Assembly: GCA_032718475.1 (NCBI GenBank)
Contig: JAUCBJ010006071.1
Coordinates: forward strand, 1-60,891
Reading direction: 5' to 3'
Source of the DNA: Nemertoderma westbladi
Taxonomy: Eukaryota; Xenacoelomorpha; Nemertodermatida; Nemertodermatidae
DNA length: 60,891 nt
Part shown: piece by piece, positions 20,032-32,600 of the stretch
Numbering within the stretch: position 1 is the stretch's first letter
Layout of the letters: every line of letters starts with the position of its first letter
Program-made: the position numbers and the translations under genes
The notes under the pieces: generated by a model
The model's database searches: none
Seen by the model: the letters and a program-made list of their open reading frames with translations, nothing else
Told to the model about the DNA's origin: nothing

Positions 20032-23000
20032 TTGATGTTATGTAGCCTGAATATATGTGGAGTGAGAGAGAAATTGACAGACTCGTCAGTCATTCGTTAT
20101 TTACAGGGATTTGACCTCGTATGGCTTCATGAAATTAAAACCACAAAGGCGATAAGTCTAGCGGGGTTTGTAACGATTCCGAATAGATCTACGCAGTTGT
20201 ACCAAGGGAGGGCTCGAGGGGGTTCAGTCCTGTTTGTAAAAAACTATTTGTCGGATTCGATATCACGGGTTGCATCTCGAGTTGAAGGCCAAATAATAGT
20301 TGAGCTGTCGGTGTACCCAGGTATATCATTTGGAGGGATCTATATACCGCCAAGTGACTCACCTTATTTTAATAACGAGTATTTTGGTAACCTACACGCC
20401 ACGCTGCTGGAAGATGAGTCGGAGGAATTGATCCTACTGGGGGACTTTAATTCCCGGGTGGGTCTACCGACCACATCGGGACCCAGCGGAATAAGGTTGG
20501 AGTATTCGGGTATCGTTGATAGCATGGTGAATAGCCATGGTAAACGGTTATCTAATGTTTGTCAGGCAGCTGGCTCCGCTGTGTTTAACCACCTGGTATG
20601 CGATGGGAAGGTCCTCGGAGGAGGGTTATCCTTCCGTCGTGGATCTAAATGGATATCGGAGCTGGATCTGTGTATAGGAAGACAGACGTCGAGTCCATAC
20701 GTTGGATCTGTAGATTTGGACCATTCATTCCGAGTTTCAGACCATGCCCCGCTGGTGGTTCGAGTTGACTTACCTAAGGATCGGTTTTATTCGTTTGGTG
20801 GGATATTGGAAAGGTCCTCCGACCTAGGCGCATCGTTTATTACTACTACGGACCCTCAGCACATCTGTCGGAAGGGGATCTCCCACCAACGGGTGTGTGC
20901 GGTGCGGTTCGCAGATTGTCTAGTAGAAAATCCACCTCCGGGCATCTCAGCCCAGTCGGTTGGTGAGTTAGAAGGGGTTTTAAAGGCGGGGTGCAGCACA
21001 GTAGAAGCGGCAGCTAGGAGCTCGTTGCTTCAATATCGGACAGGAAGTTTAATAGGGAACCCTCAGGAGTCTCGATGGAAGAGCTTGATATTGCAGGGTG
21101 ATTCGAAGCAGATCTGGAAAGCGTTGGACTGGAATGGCCGGCTGGTTGCAGACGATACCAGGGATAATAACGCGCCTAGCGAGGATGAGTTTAAAACTCA
21201 TTTCGAGGAGCTGCTAAACCCGCAGGCAGGCTCTAAGGAGGCTGTCCCGAACGAGTGCCCGGCATCTGACTTGCCGTATATCCCGTTTCTCGACGACGAG
21301 TTTACCCCTAAGGAATTCGCTGAAGTGTTGAGTGGATTAAATACGTCAAAAAGTTACCACGGCCTTTGCCCTGGCATAATAACGCGGCTTTCTGGGGTTT
21401 GGTTGATTTTCTTTCTCTCTCTCATTAACATTGTATTCAGGAGTGCTTGGTATCCTACTAATTGGTGTTACAGTAGGTTTGTTGCAATATTTAAATCAGG
21501 AAACCGGAGGTTGTGCGGTAATTATAGAGGTATTTGTGTGATGGAATCGTTGGCTAAGATTTATGACCTATTAATTACACGAAGATTGTTAGCTTGTTTT
21601 AGGGTTGATCCATGTCAGGCAGGTGGGCAACCTGGTAGAAGCTGTATCGAGCACATACTTGCATTACGTTTGTTAATAGATTACTGCAAATTTACTAAAG
21701 TGAAAGTATTTTTACTGTTTGTTGATTTTAGCAAGGCTTATGATCGTGTACCTCGTCATTTATTATTAAACCGCTTAAAAGAGTTGGGTTGTGGTAGAGT
21801 TATGTTACTTGCGATAAAAGCAATGTATTCTGGTACGGCTGCAGTATTCAAGTGTGCAATTATTTGCATGTCGGTTGGTGTAAAGCAAGGAGCGCCAAGT
21901 AGTTGTATATTATTTTGTATCTACATAGATAGGATGGTTAATATGATACGCAGTGCTGTTGGGCGGGATGGGTTTCTAGGGCTATTACACGTTTTGTTAC
22001 TAATGGATGATACTGTCATCCTAGCAACGACTAGAGATAATTGTATCGCTAAGTTTAATAAATTATTGAATTTCTGTGCTGAGTCTGGTATGCAGATAAA
22101 CCAAAAAAAAACAAAATTTTTTGTTGTAAATGGTAATAAATCAGATAAACAATCGATGTTTTTTGGTGATCTAGAAATCGTTCATTGTGTTAGTTATATT
22201 TATTTGGGTTGTCCGTTTACTGAGGACGGTAAATTGTCTTCAGTTTTAAAAATACACGAGGGACGGGCGGAAGAGACAGCGAATAAATTTTCGATATTTT
22301 GCGCTGTGAACTCTCAGATGCCTTTTTGTTTAAAGCGCAGAGTTTTTGAAGCTTGTTTATTATCCGCCCTGATGTACGGGTGCGAAAGTTGGTTGTGCTC
22401 GAATATCTCTCCTATAGAGAAACATTATGCCCGTTTGATACGAATATTATTAGGGGTGCGGGAACGAACACCAGTTGATTTGTGCATTGTGGAAGCAGGG
22501 TTTGTGCCTCTGGCGGATAAGATTTCGGAATTTAGGAAACGCGCCGTAAAGAAATTATTGGTCAACCAGGAAGCGGAAACCCCGTTCCACCAGGTATTTA
22601 GGATGTGCAAGGAAAAAAATACACCGGGCTATTGTATGCTTATTGCAGCCATGGGGCACAACCCTCACAGTAGTTGTAAGATAAAGGAACGTATTTTGGG
22701 TAAACCAGACACAAGTACTAAATATCGTACGTACGTAAATTTTAATCCAGAACTTGGTGCTCACCGTATTTACACCAGTAGCAAACTCTGTATTCCCGAC
22801 GACCACCGACTGGCCTTCACCCGACTCAGACTAATGTCCCATGGTCTGCGGGTGGAGACTGGTCGCTGGAGCCGCATACCAAGGGAGCTACGGGTGTGTG
22901 CGTGCGACATGAAATCAATTCAGGATGAGAGCCATGTTATATATTTTTGTCCAACTACACACCACGTACGAGAAAAATTCCCAGAATTCTCCATCACAGC

Positions 23001-23085
23001 ATGCCCGACGCTACCTGTACTTTTCAATCATCAGAACTCAGCCCGATTATGTAATTTCATATATCAGATTTTAAAAGAATATTGA
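20032..23085 (+). CDS. LINE ORF2: AP-type endonuclease, reverse transcriptase, C-terminal zinc finger
   Basis: 1017 codons without a break. Endonuclease residues are present in order: N in LNICG (residue 7), E in WLHEIK (34), GDFNSR (~137), SELDLCIG (~213) and VSDHAPL (~237). RT motifs: FKSGNRRLCGNYRGICV (~485), motif A FVDFSKAYDRVP (Asp 565), motif B GVKQGAPSS (~620) and motif C LLMDDTVIL (Asp 659/660). Met replaces the usual Ala or Val before D-D. Near the C-terminus CACD...HVIYFC looks like a zinc-binding cluster, as in many LINEs. All catalytic residues are kept, so the protein may be active. The start ATG follows ORF1 by 30 bp. Base composition falls sharply to AT-rich between ~21400 and ~22600. 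The clade is not certain. Confidence 0.85.
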   Translation: MMLCSLNICGVREKLTDSSVIRYLQGFDLVWLHEIKTTKAISLAGFVTIPNRSTQLYQGRARGGSVLFVKNYLSDSISRVASRVEGQIIVELSVYPGISFGGIYIPPSDSPYFNNEYFGNLHATLLEDESEELILLGDFNSRVGLPTTSGPSGIRLEYSGIVDSMVNSHGKRLSNVCQAAGSAVFNHLVCDGKVLGGGLSFRRGSKWISELDLCIGRQTSSPYVGSVDLDHSFRVSDHAPLVVRVDLPKDRFYSFGGILERSSDLGASFITTTDPQHICRKGISHQRVCAVRFADCLVENPPPGISAQSVGELEGVLKAGCSTVEAAARSSLLQYRTGSLIGNPQESRWKSLILQGDSKQIWKALDWNGRLVADDTRDNNAPSEDEFKTHFEELLNPQAGSKEAVPNECPASDLPYIPFLDDEFTPKEFAEVLSGLNTSKSYHGLCPGIITRLSGVWLIFFLSLINIVFRSAWYPTNWCYSRFVAIFKSGNRRLCGNYRGICVMESLAKIYDLLITRRLLACFRVDPCQAGGQPGRSCIEHILALRLLIDYCKFTKVKVFLLFVDFSKAYDRVPRHLLLNRLKELGCGRVMLLAIKAMYSGTAAVFKCAIICMSVGVKQGAPSSCILFCIYIDRMVNMIRSAVGRDGFLGLLHVLLLMDDTVILATTRDNCIAKFNKLLNFCAESGMQINQKKTKFFVVNGNKSDKQSMFFGDLEIVHCVSYIYLGCPFTEDGKLSSVLKIHEGRAEETANKFSIFCAVNSQMPFCLKRRVFEACLLSALMYGCESWLCSNISPIEKHYARLIRILLGVRERTPVDLCIVEAGFVPLADKISEFRKRAVKKLLVNQEAETPFHQVFRMCKEKNTPGYCMLIAAMGHNPHSSCKIKERILGKPDTSTKYRTYVNFNPELGAHRIYTSSKLCIPDDHRLAFTRLRLMSHGLRVETGRWSRIPRELRVCACDMKSIQDESHVIYFCPTTHHVREKFPEFSITACPTLPVLFNHQNSARLCNFIYQILKEY

Positions 23086-23310
23086 TAAAAATTGTGCTAT
23101 TTCATGAATTTATAGGATTAAATATTCAATCTTTTATCGATGTATTATTTAAGTGTTAATCGTTAGAATTTTTTGGACGTGTGAGTGTATTCTTTCTTTG
23201 AATGTAATAAGAGAATATCGGATTATTGTATTGCAGTGCTGGTGCTGTTATTATAATTAATTATGTTCCTCTAGCGTCAATAAACATATATATATCTACC
23301 CTATTGGCTG

Positions 23311-23620
23311 TGTGGAGCCCCAACTAATTTAACCCAGCCTATCATACACAACATCATATCTCATGGTGCAGTAATAATGTTAGTAAGGTAATAGTAAAGT
23401 AATAATGTATGCTGGCATCAAACTCAATGTAGGATGTACATCCGATTATATGAAATGCATAATAATTAAAATTATGTTGGAATATTGTCAGAATTACGTT
23501 TGTAATAAACAAAGATGGTAGATAATATTATATATAACCCTATTATTTTTAAATATAAAAATGTATTATAATTTAAGAGCTATTATATAAATATTACTAA
23601 TCATCGAGATTATTATATCC
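23311..23620. other. AT-rich spacer before the 21-bp satellite
   Basis: Strongly AT-rich. No gene or clear repeat was recognised. Confidence 0.4.
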
Positions 23621-26600
23621 CACCCCGATATCGTCGGTTCCACCCACGATATCGTCGGTTCCACCCACGATATCGTCGGTTCCACCCAGAGATATCGTCG
23701 GTTACACCCACGATATTGTCGGTTCCACCCACGATATCGTCTGTGCCACCCACGATATCGTCGGTTCCACCCACGATATCGTCGGTTCCACCCACGATAT
23801 CGTCTGAGCCACCCACGATATCGTCGGTTCCACCAATGATATCATCGGTTCCACCCACTATATCGTTGGTTCCATCCACGATATCGTCGGTTTTTACCTC
23901 GATATCGTCGGTTCCACCCACGATATCGTCGGTTCCACCCACGATATCGTCTGAGCCACCCACGATATCGTCAGTTCCACCAATGATATCATCGGTTCCA
24001 CCCACTATATCGTTGGTTCCATCCACGATATCGTCGGTTTTTACCTCGATATCGTCGGTTCCACCCACGATATCGTCGGTACCACCCACGATATCGTCGG
24101 TTCCACCCAGAGATATCGTCGGTTACACCCACGATATTGTCGGTTCCACCCACGATATCGTCTGTGCCACCCACGATATCGTCTGTGCCACCCCGATATC
24201 GTCGGTTCCACCAATGATATCATCGGTTCCACCCACGATATCGTCGGTTCCACCCAGAGATATCGTCGGATCCACCCAGAGATATCGTTGGTTCCACCAA
24301 TGATATCATCGGTTCCACCCACTATATCGTCGGTTCCACCCACGATATCGTCGGTTCCACCCAGAGATATCGTTGGTTCCACCAATGATATCATCGGTTC
24401 CACCCACTATATCGTCGGTTCCATCCACGATATCGTCGGTTCCACCCAGAGATATCGTTGGTTCCACCAATGATATCATCGGTTCCACCCACTATATCGT
24501 CGGTTCCACCCACGATATCGTCGGTTCCACCCAGAGATATCGTTGGTTCCACCAATGATATCATCGGTTCCACCCACGATATCGTCTGTACCACCCAGAG
24601 ATATCGTCGGTTCCACCAATGATATCATCGGTTCCACCCACTATATCGTTGGTTCCACCCACGATATCGTCGGTTCCACCCAGAGATATCGTCGGTTCCA
24701 CCCAGAGATATCGTTGGTTCCACCAATGATATCATCGGTTCCACCCACGATATCGTCGGTTCCACCCAGAGATATCGTTGGTTCCACCAATGATATCATC
24801 GGTTCCACCCACTATATCGTCGGTTCCACCCACGATATCGTCGGTTCCACCCAGAGATATCGTTGGTTCCACCCAGAGATATCGTCGGTTCCACCCACGA
24901 TATCGTCTGTACCACCCAGAGATATCGTCGGTTCCACCCACGATATCGTCTGAGCCACCCACGATATCGTCGGTTCCACCCAGAGATATCGTTGGTTCCA
25001 CCAATGATATCATCGGTTCCACCCACGATATCGTCGGTTCCACCCAGAGATATCGTTGGTTCCACCAATGATATCATCGGTTCCACCCACTATATCGTCG
25101 GTTCCACCCACGATATCGTCGGTTCCACCCAGAGATATCGTTGGTTCCACCAATGATATCATCGGTTCCACCCACGATATCGTCTGTACCACCCAGAGAT
25201 ATCGTCGGTTCCACCAATGATATCATCGGTTCCACCCACTATATCGTTGGTTCCACCCACGATATCGTCGGTTCCACCCAGAGATATCGTCGGTTCCACC
25301 CAGAGATATTGTCGGTTCCACCCACGATATCGTCAGTTCCACCAATGATATCATCGGTTCCACCCACTATATCGTCGGTTCCACCCACGATATCGTCTGA
25401 GCCACCCACGATATCGTCAGTTCCACCAATGATATCATCGGTTCCACCCACTATATCGTTGGTTCCACCCACGATATCGTCTGTACCACCCAGAGATATC
25501 GTCGGTTCCACCCACGATATCGTCTGTGCCACCCACGATATCGTCAGTTCCACCAATGATATCATCGGTTCCACCCACTATATCGTTGGTTCCACCCACG
25601 ATATCATCGGTTCCACCCACTATATCGTTGGTTCCACCCACGATATCGTCTGTGCCACCCACGATATCGTCGGTTCCACCCACGATATCGTCTGTACCAC
25701 CCAGAGATATCGTCGGTTCCACCCACGATATCGTCTGAGCCACCCACGATATCGTCAGTTCCACCAATGATATCATCGGTTCCACCCACTATATCGTTGG
25801 TTCCACCCACGATATCGTCTGAGCCACCCACGATATCGTCAGTTCCACCAATGATATCATCGGTTCCACCCACTATATCGTTGGTTCCACCCACGATATC
25901 GTCTGTGCCACCCACGATATCGTCAGTTCCACCAATGATATCATCGGTTCCACCCACGATATCGTTGGTTCCACCCACGATATTGTCGGTTCCACCCACT
26001 ATATCGTCTGTGCCACCCACGATATTGTCGGTTCCACCCACTATATCGTTGGTTCCATCCACGATATCGTCAGTTCCACCAATGATATCATCGGTTCCAC
26101 CCACTATATCGTCGGTTCCACCCACGATATCGTCTGAGCCACCCACGATATCGTCAGTTCCACCAATGATATCATCGGTTCCACCCACTATATCGTTGGT
26201 TCCACCCACGATATCGTCTGTACCACCCAGAGATATCGTCGGTTCCACCCACGATATCGTCTGTGCCACCCACGATATCGTCAGTTCCACCAATGATATC
26301 ATCGGTTCCACCCACTATATCGTTGGTTCCACCCACGATATCATCGGTTCCACCCACTATATCGTTGGTTCCACCCACGATATCGTCTGTGCCACCCACG
26401 ATATCGTCGGTTCCACCCACGATATCGTCTGTACCACCCAGAGATATCGTCGGTTCCACCCACGATATCGTCTGAGCCACCCACGATATCGTCAGTTCCA
26501 CCAATGATATCATCGGTTCCACCCACTATATCGTTGGTTCCACCCACGATATCGTCTGTGCCACCCACGATATCGTCAGTTCCACCAATGATATCATCGG

Positions 26601-28056
26601 TTCCACCCACGATATCGTCAGTTCCACCAATGATATCATCGGTTCCACCCACTATATCGTTGGTTCCACCCACGATATTGTCGGTTCCACCCACTATATC
26701 GTCTGTGCCACCCACGATATTGTCGGTTTTACCCCAATATCGTCGGTTCCACCCACGATATCGTCGGTACCACCCAGAGATATCGTTGGTTCCACCCACG
26801 ATATCGTCTGTGCCACCCACGATATCGTCAGTTCCACCAATGATATCATCGGTTCCACCCACGATATCGTCAGTTCCACCAATGATATCATCGGTTCCAC
26901 CCACTATATCGTTGGTTCCACCCACGATATTGTCGGTTCCACCCACTATATCGTCTGTGCCACCCACGATATTGTCGGTTTTACCCCAATATCGTCGGTT
27001 CCACCCACGATATCGTCGGTACCACCCAGAGATATTGTCGGTTCCACCCACGATATTGTCGGTTCCACCCACGATATCGTCTGTGCCACCCACGATATTG
27101 TCGGTTCCACCCACTATATAGTTGGTTCCACCCACGATATCGTCTGTGCCACCCACGATATTGTCGGTTCCACCCACTATATCGTTGGATCCATCCACGA
27201 TATCGTCGGTTTTACCCCAATATCGTCGGTTCCACCCAGAGATATCGTCGGTTCCACCCACGATATCGTCGGTACCACCCAGAGATATCGTCGGTTCCAC
27301 CCAGAGATATCGTCGGTTCCACCCACGATATCGTCTGTGCCACCCACGATATCGTCTGTGCCACCCACGATATTGTCGGTTCCACCCACGATATTGTCGG
27401 TTCCACCCACTATATCGTTGGTTCCATCCACGATATCGTCGGTTTTACCCCGATATCGTCGGTTCCACCCACGATATCGTCGGTACCACCCAGAGATATC
27501 GTCGGTTCCACCCACGATATTGTCGGTTCCACCCACGATATCGTCGGTTTTACCCCGATATCGTCGGTTCCACCCAGAGATATCGTCGGTTCCACCCACG
27601 ATATCGTCTGTGCCACCCACGATATCGTCTGTGCCACCCACGATATTGTCGGTTCCACCCACTATATCGTTGGTTCCATCCACGATATCGTCGGTTTTAC
27701 CCCGATATCGTCGGTTCCACCCACGATATCGTCGGTACCACCCAGAGATATCGTCGGTTCCACCCACGATATCGTCTGAGCCACCCACGATATCGTCTGT
27801 GCCACCCACGATATCGTCTGTGCCACCCACGATATCGTCTGTGCCACCCACGATATCGTCTGTGCCACCCACGATATTGTCGGTTCCACCCACTATATAG
27901 TTGGTTCCACCCACGATATCGTCTGTGCCACCCACGATATTGTCGGTTCCACCCACTATATCGTTGGTTCCATCCACGATATCGTCGGTTTTACCCCGAT
28001 ATCGTCAGTTCTACCCGTTGGTGGAACCGTCGATATCGTGGGGGGAACCGACTATA
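23621..28056. repeat. 21-bp satellite with EcoRV-type GATATC core (about 4.4 kb)
   Basis: The unit is GATATCGTCGGTTCCACC followed by CAC (21 bp). A 22-bp form has CAGA in place of CAC, and another form reads AATGATATCATCGGTTCC. About 210 units. The core CGATATCG is a perfect palindrome. Because 21 is a multiple of three, the array gives long ORFs on both strands (for example V-P-P-T-I-S-S repeats). These are not proposed as proteins. Higher-order structure is visible: four-unit blocks of 85 bp at 24295-24550, and a 737-bp block present twice (for example 25526-25738 and 26263-26475). The right end (28014-28053) carries units in inverted orientation. Confidence 0.93.
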
Positions 28057-28073
28057 AATTTGAATTTGACTAT

Positions 28074-28930
28074 GTTCTACGCATGTCCTTAGATCTTCAT
28101 AATGATGATGGGTGATGGTAACTCCACCTACTGGCTCCAGAAGTCGTGGAAATTATCTTCTATCTCTACTCTAGTCTTTGCTGATGAATTAGGAGTACTC
28201 TCAGAATCACTAGAGGGAGCACAACGGCTTCTCAGCTCATTAGAACAGGCTGCTTCTAGTGGTGGTCTTTTTATTAACTCCAAAAAGACCAAAATTTTGA
28301 CAGTTAACTTTGAAAGTCCTCAGCAAATTTCTGATCGAATGAGCATAAGCTCAAAGGATGGTATGCTTGAGTATGTGGACGACTGTTACCTGGGATCATG
28401 GATCCGGAATTCAGGTGAGGACCTTCGATAACGCAATGAAAAGGCATGGGCAGCTTTGAATGGGCTTTCCAGGATTTGGAAGTCACACATAATTAATCGG
28501 AAACTTAAGGTCTGATTATTTAGAGCAGCAGTAGTTCCAGTACTCCTCTATGGGAGTTCTAACCCATGCTGAGTACACCAAATCTCTAGATGACACATTC
28601 ACAAGAATGCTAAGTCGGGTTCGATCTGTCAAGTACATGCATACATCACAACCAGACACTCTCATTGGTTACCCCACCTTGACACTAGAACAAAGCCGCA
28701 TCCGCTTTGCAGGACTTATTTTCGCGTTGAGAACCACCTTGTGCACAGTATTTTGCTTTGGCAGCCCCATGGAGAAAATAAATGTGGTAGAAAGCCCATG
28801 ACTTTCATAAGACGCATCATAAAGGAGACTGGCCTTGAAGACGCGAATAATCTCGAGAAAGTCATAGGAGATAGGGAGTTGTGGCGGTGCCACTTTGTTG
28901 ATATGACAGCATAGCATTCTTAATGCACGC
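28074..28930 (+). pseudogene. Second copy of the RTE-like fragment, 5'-truncated and decayed
   Basis: Nucleotide and protein similarity to the minus-strand copy at 16770-17690 is obvious. Shared runs include ILTVNFESPQQ, MSISSKDGMLE, LGSWIR and GDRELWRC. The active site reads F-A-D-E, so the second catalytic Asp is lost. There are several stops and frame changes after 28430. Homology begins at about 28074, some 18 bp after the satellite's last unit, and ends with the same 3' sequence as the other copy (AGCATTCTTAA at 28913-28923). Confidence 0.8.
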
Positions 28931-29643
28931 TGCATTGGGCTTGTTAATTGTGTATTGCATGGTGGTGACAAGCTGGAATAACATCTCAATCTGCAGTTTC
29001 AATGCAGCAGGCCGATTATAGTAGTAGTAGTGGAGGTGTTTCTGTCTGTTGGAAGCTGGGGTGTGTACGAGTGTACCAAGCGAAACGACTATTTCAATAC
29101 CACCAGTTTCCGCTAACTTATTCCGAAGCAATTTTGGTTAACCCTTTAAGCCCGGCTTGTCATGAAACGGACTTTTTCTGAGATTGTAGATACAGTACTT
29201 TTAGGGCTACTGATTGGTGCTGGGAGTTGTTTGGCGTACCGGTATGTGTAATTCTGTGTTTTTGTTAACCTATGACTCGTTATTATTTGTACCTACAGCC
29301 TGACCGTTCGACATGTTTCTTGTTGTCTGATTACAGATTAAAGGTTTTTTAGTTGTTTAGTTGTAGTAGCTGATGCTTTTTTCTCGCGATAGATTCGTGA
29401 CACGGCTTAATACAAATTTCCATTTCCAGAACAAAAAGAATATTTTTTTTGAAAATTTGTCAAAATCCCGGAAATTTAACAAAATAGACAAAAAGTAAAT
29501 TCAGTTACACACAAGTGTTAAATCAGCTGGAAAGGCTACGTCATATGCTAATTATACACTTAGATTAAGGCACGTCTGCCGCCTATAATAAGGGAATGTA
29601 CTGCATTGAAATTCGGGGCCATAACAAATCACTATTGCAAAGC
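28931..29643. other. Unique spacer between the RTE fragment and the 14-bp satellite
   Basis: No supportable gene. It contains a short TAG trinucleotide run (29018-29030) and AT-rich DNA. An 89-codon ORF on the minus strand has no recognisable feature. Confidence 0.45.
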
Positions 29644-32600
29644 AGAACAGTGAACATAGAACAGTGAACATAGAACAGTGAACATAGAACAGTGAACATA
29701 GAACAGTGAACATAGAACAGTGAACATAGAACAGTGAACATAGAACAGTGAACATAGAACAGTGAACATAGAACAGTGAACATAGAACAGTGAACATAGA
29801 ACAGTGAACATAGAACAGTGAACATAGAACAGTGAACATAGAACAGTGAACATAGAACAGTGAACATAGAACACAGTGAACATAGAACAGTGAACATAGA
29901 ACAGTGAACATAGAACAGTGAACATAGAACACAGTGAACATAGAACAGTGAACATAGAACAGTGAACATAGAACAGTGAACATAGAACAGTGAACATAGA
30001 ACAGTGAACATAGAACAGTGAACATAGAACAGTGAACATAGAACAGTGAACATAGAACAGTGAACATAGAACAGTGAACATAGAACAGTGAACATAGAAC
30101 ACAGTGAACATAGAACAGTGAACATAGAACAGTGAACATAGAACAGTGAACATAGAACACAGTGAACATAGAACAGTGAACATAGAACAGTGAACATAGA
30201 ACAGTGAACATAGAACAGTGAACATAGAACAGTGAACATAGAACAGTGAACATAGAACAGTGAACATAGAACAGTGAACATAGAACACAGTGAACATAGA
30301 ACAGTGAACATAGAACAGTGAACATAGAACAGTGAACATAGAACACAGTGAACATAGAACAGTGAACATAGAACAGTGAACATAGAACAGTGAACATAGA
30401 ACAGTGAACATAGAACAGTGAACATAGAACAGTGAACATAGAACAGTGAACATAGAACAGTGAACATAGAACAGTGAACATAGAACAGTGAACATAGAAC
30501 AGTGAACATAGAACAGTGAACATAGAACAGTGAACATAGAACAGTGAACATAGAACAGTGAACATAGAACAGTGAACATAGAACAGTGAACATAGAACAG
30601 TGAACATAGAACAGTGAACATAGAACAGTGAACATAGAACAGTGAACATAGAACAGTGAACATAGAACAGTGAACATAGAACAGTGAACATAGAACAGTG
30701 AACATAGAACAGTGAACATAGAACAGTGAACATAGAACAGTGAACATAGAACAGTGAACATAGAACAGTGAACATAGAACAGTGAACATAGAACAGTGAA
30801 CATAGAACAGTGAACATAGAACAGTGAACATAGAACAGTGAACATAGAACAGTGAACATAGAACAGTGAACATAGAACAGTGAACATAGAACAGTGAACA
30901 TAGAACAGTGAACATAGAACAGTGAACATAGAACAGTGAACATAGAACAGTGAACATAGAACAGTGAACATAGAACAGTGAACATAGAACAGTGAACATA
31001 GAACAGTGAACATAGAACAGTGAACATAGAACAGTGAACATAGAACAGTGAACATAGAACAGTGAACATAGAACAGTGAACATAGAACAGTGAACATAGA
31101 ACAGTGAACATAGAACAGTGAACATAGAACAGTGAACATAGAACAGTGAACATAGAACAGTGAACATAGAACAGTGAACATAGAACAGTGAACATAGAAC
31201 AGTGAACATAGAACAGTGAACATAGAACAGTGAACATAGAACAGTGAACATAGAACAGTGAACATAGAACAGTGAACATAGAACAGTGAACATAGAACAG
31301 TGAACATAGAACAGTGAACATAGAACAGTGAACATAGAACAGTGAACATAGAACAGTGAACATAGAACAGTGAACACAGAACAGTGAACATAGAACAGTG
31401 AACATAGAACAGTGAACATAGAACAGTGAACATAGAACAGTGAACATAGAACAGTGAACATAGAACAGTGAACATAGAACAGTGAACACAGAACAGTGAA
31501 CATAGAAAAGTGAACATAGAACAGTGAACATAGAACAGTGAACATAGAACAGTGAACATAGAACACAGTGAACATAGAACAGTGAACATAGAACACAGTG
31601 AACATAGAACAGTGAACATAGAACAGTGAACATAGAACAGTGAACATAGAACAGTGAACATAGAACAGTGAACATAGAACAGTGAACATAGAACAGTGAA
31701 CATAGAACAGTGAACATAGAACAGTGAACATAGAACAGTGAACATAGAACAGTGAACATAGAACAGTGAACATAGAACAGTGAACATAGAACAGTGAACA
31801 TAGAACAGTGAACATAGAACAGTGAACATAGAACAGTGAACATAGAACAGTGAACATAGAACAGTGAACATAGAACAGTGAACATAGAACAGTGAACATA
31901 GAACAGTGAACATAGAACAGTGAACACAGAACAGTGAACATAGAACAGTGAACATAGAACAGTGAACATAGAACAGTGAACATAGAACACAGTGAACATA
32001 GAACAGTGAACATAGAACACAGTGAACATAGAACAGTGAACATAGAACAGTGAACATAGAACAGTGAACATAGAACAGTGAACATAGAACAGTGAACATA
32101 GAACAGTGAACATAGAACAGTGAACATAGAACAGTGAACATAGAACAGTGAACATAGAACAGTGAACATAGAACAGTGAACATAGAACAGTGAACATAGA
32201 ACAGTGAACATAGAACAGTGAACATAGAACAGTGAACATAGAACAGTGAACATAGAACAGTGAACATAGAACAGTGAACATAGAACAGTGAACATAGAAC
32301 AGTGAACATAGAACAGTGAACATAGAACAGTGAACATAGAACAGTGAACATAGAACAGTGAACATAGAACAGTGAACATAGAACAGTGAACATAGAACAG
32401 TGAACATAGAACAGTGAACATAGAACAGTGAACATAGAACAGTGAACATAGAACAGTGAACATAGAACAGTGAACATAGAACAGTGAACATAGAACAGTG
32501 AACATAGAACAGTGAACATAGAACAGTGAACATAGAACAGTGAACATAGAACAGTGAACATAGAACAGTGAACATAGAACAGTGAACATAGAACAGTGAA

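Larger units (their letters stand above)
19000..23310 (+). mobile_element. Apparently intact two-ORF non-LTR retrotransposon
   Basis: ORF1 (19150-20001) and ORF2 (20032-23085) are followed by an AT-rich 3' UTR. It ends near an AATAAA-like CAATAAACATATATATA at 23277-23295, which may combine a processing signal and a TA-type tail. Exact ends were not determined and no target-site duplication was found by eye. With both ORFs open, it is the only autonomous-looking element in the window. Confidence 0.7.

Noticed and set aside
23616-28056. Multiple ORFs with V-P-P-T-I-S-S or G-G-T-D-D-I-V repeats
   Set aside because: They are translations of the 21-bp satellite in several frames and both strands.
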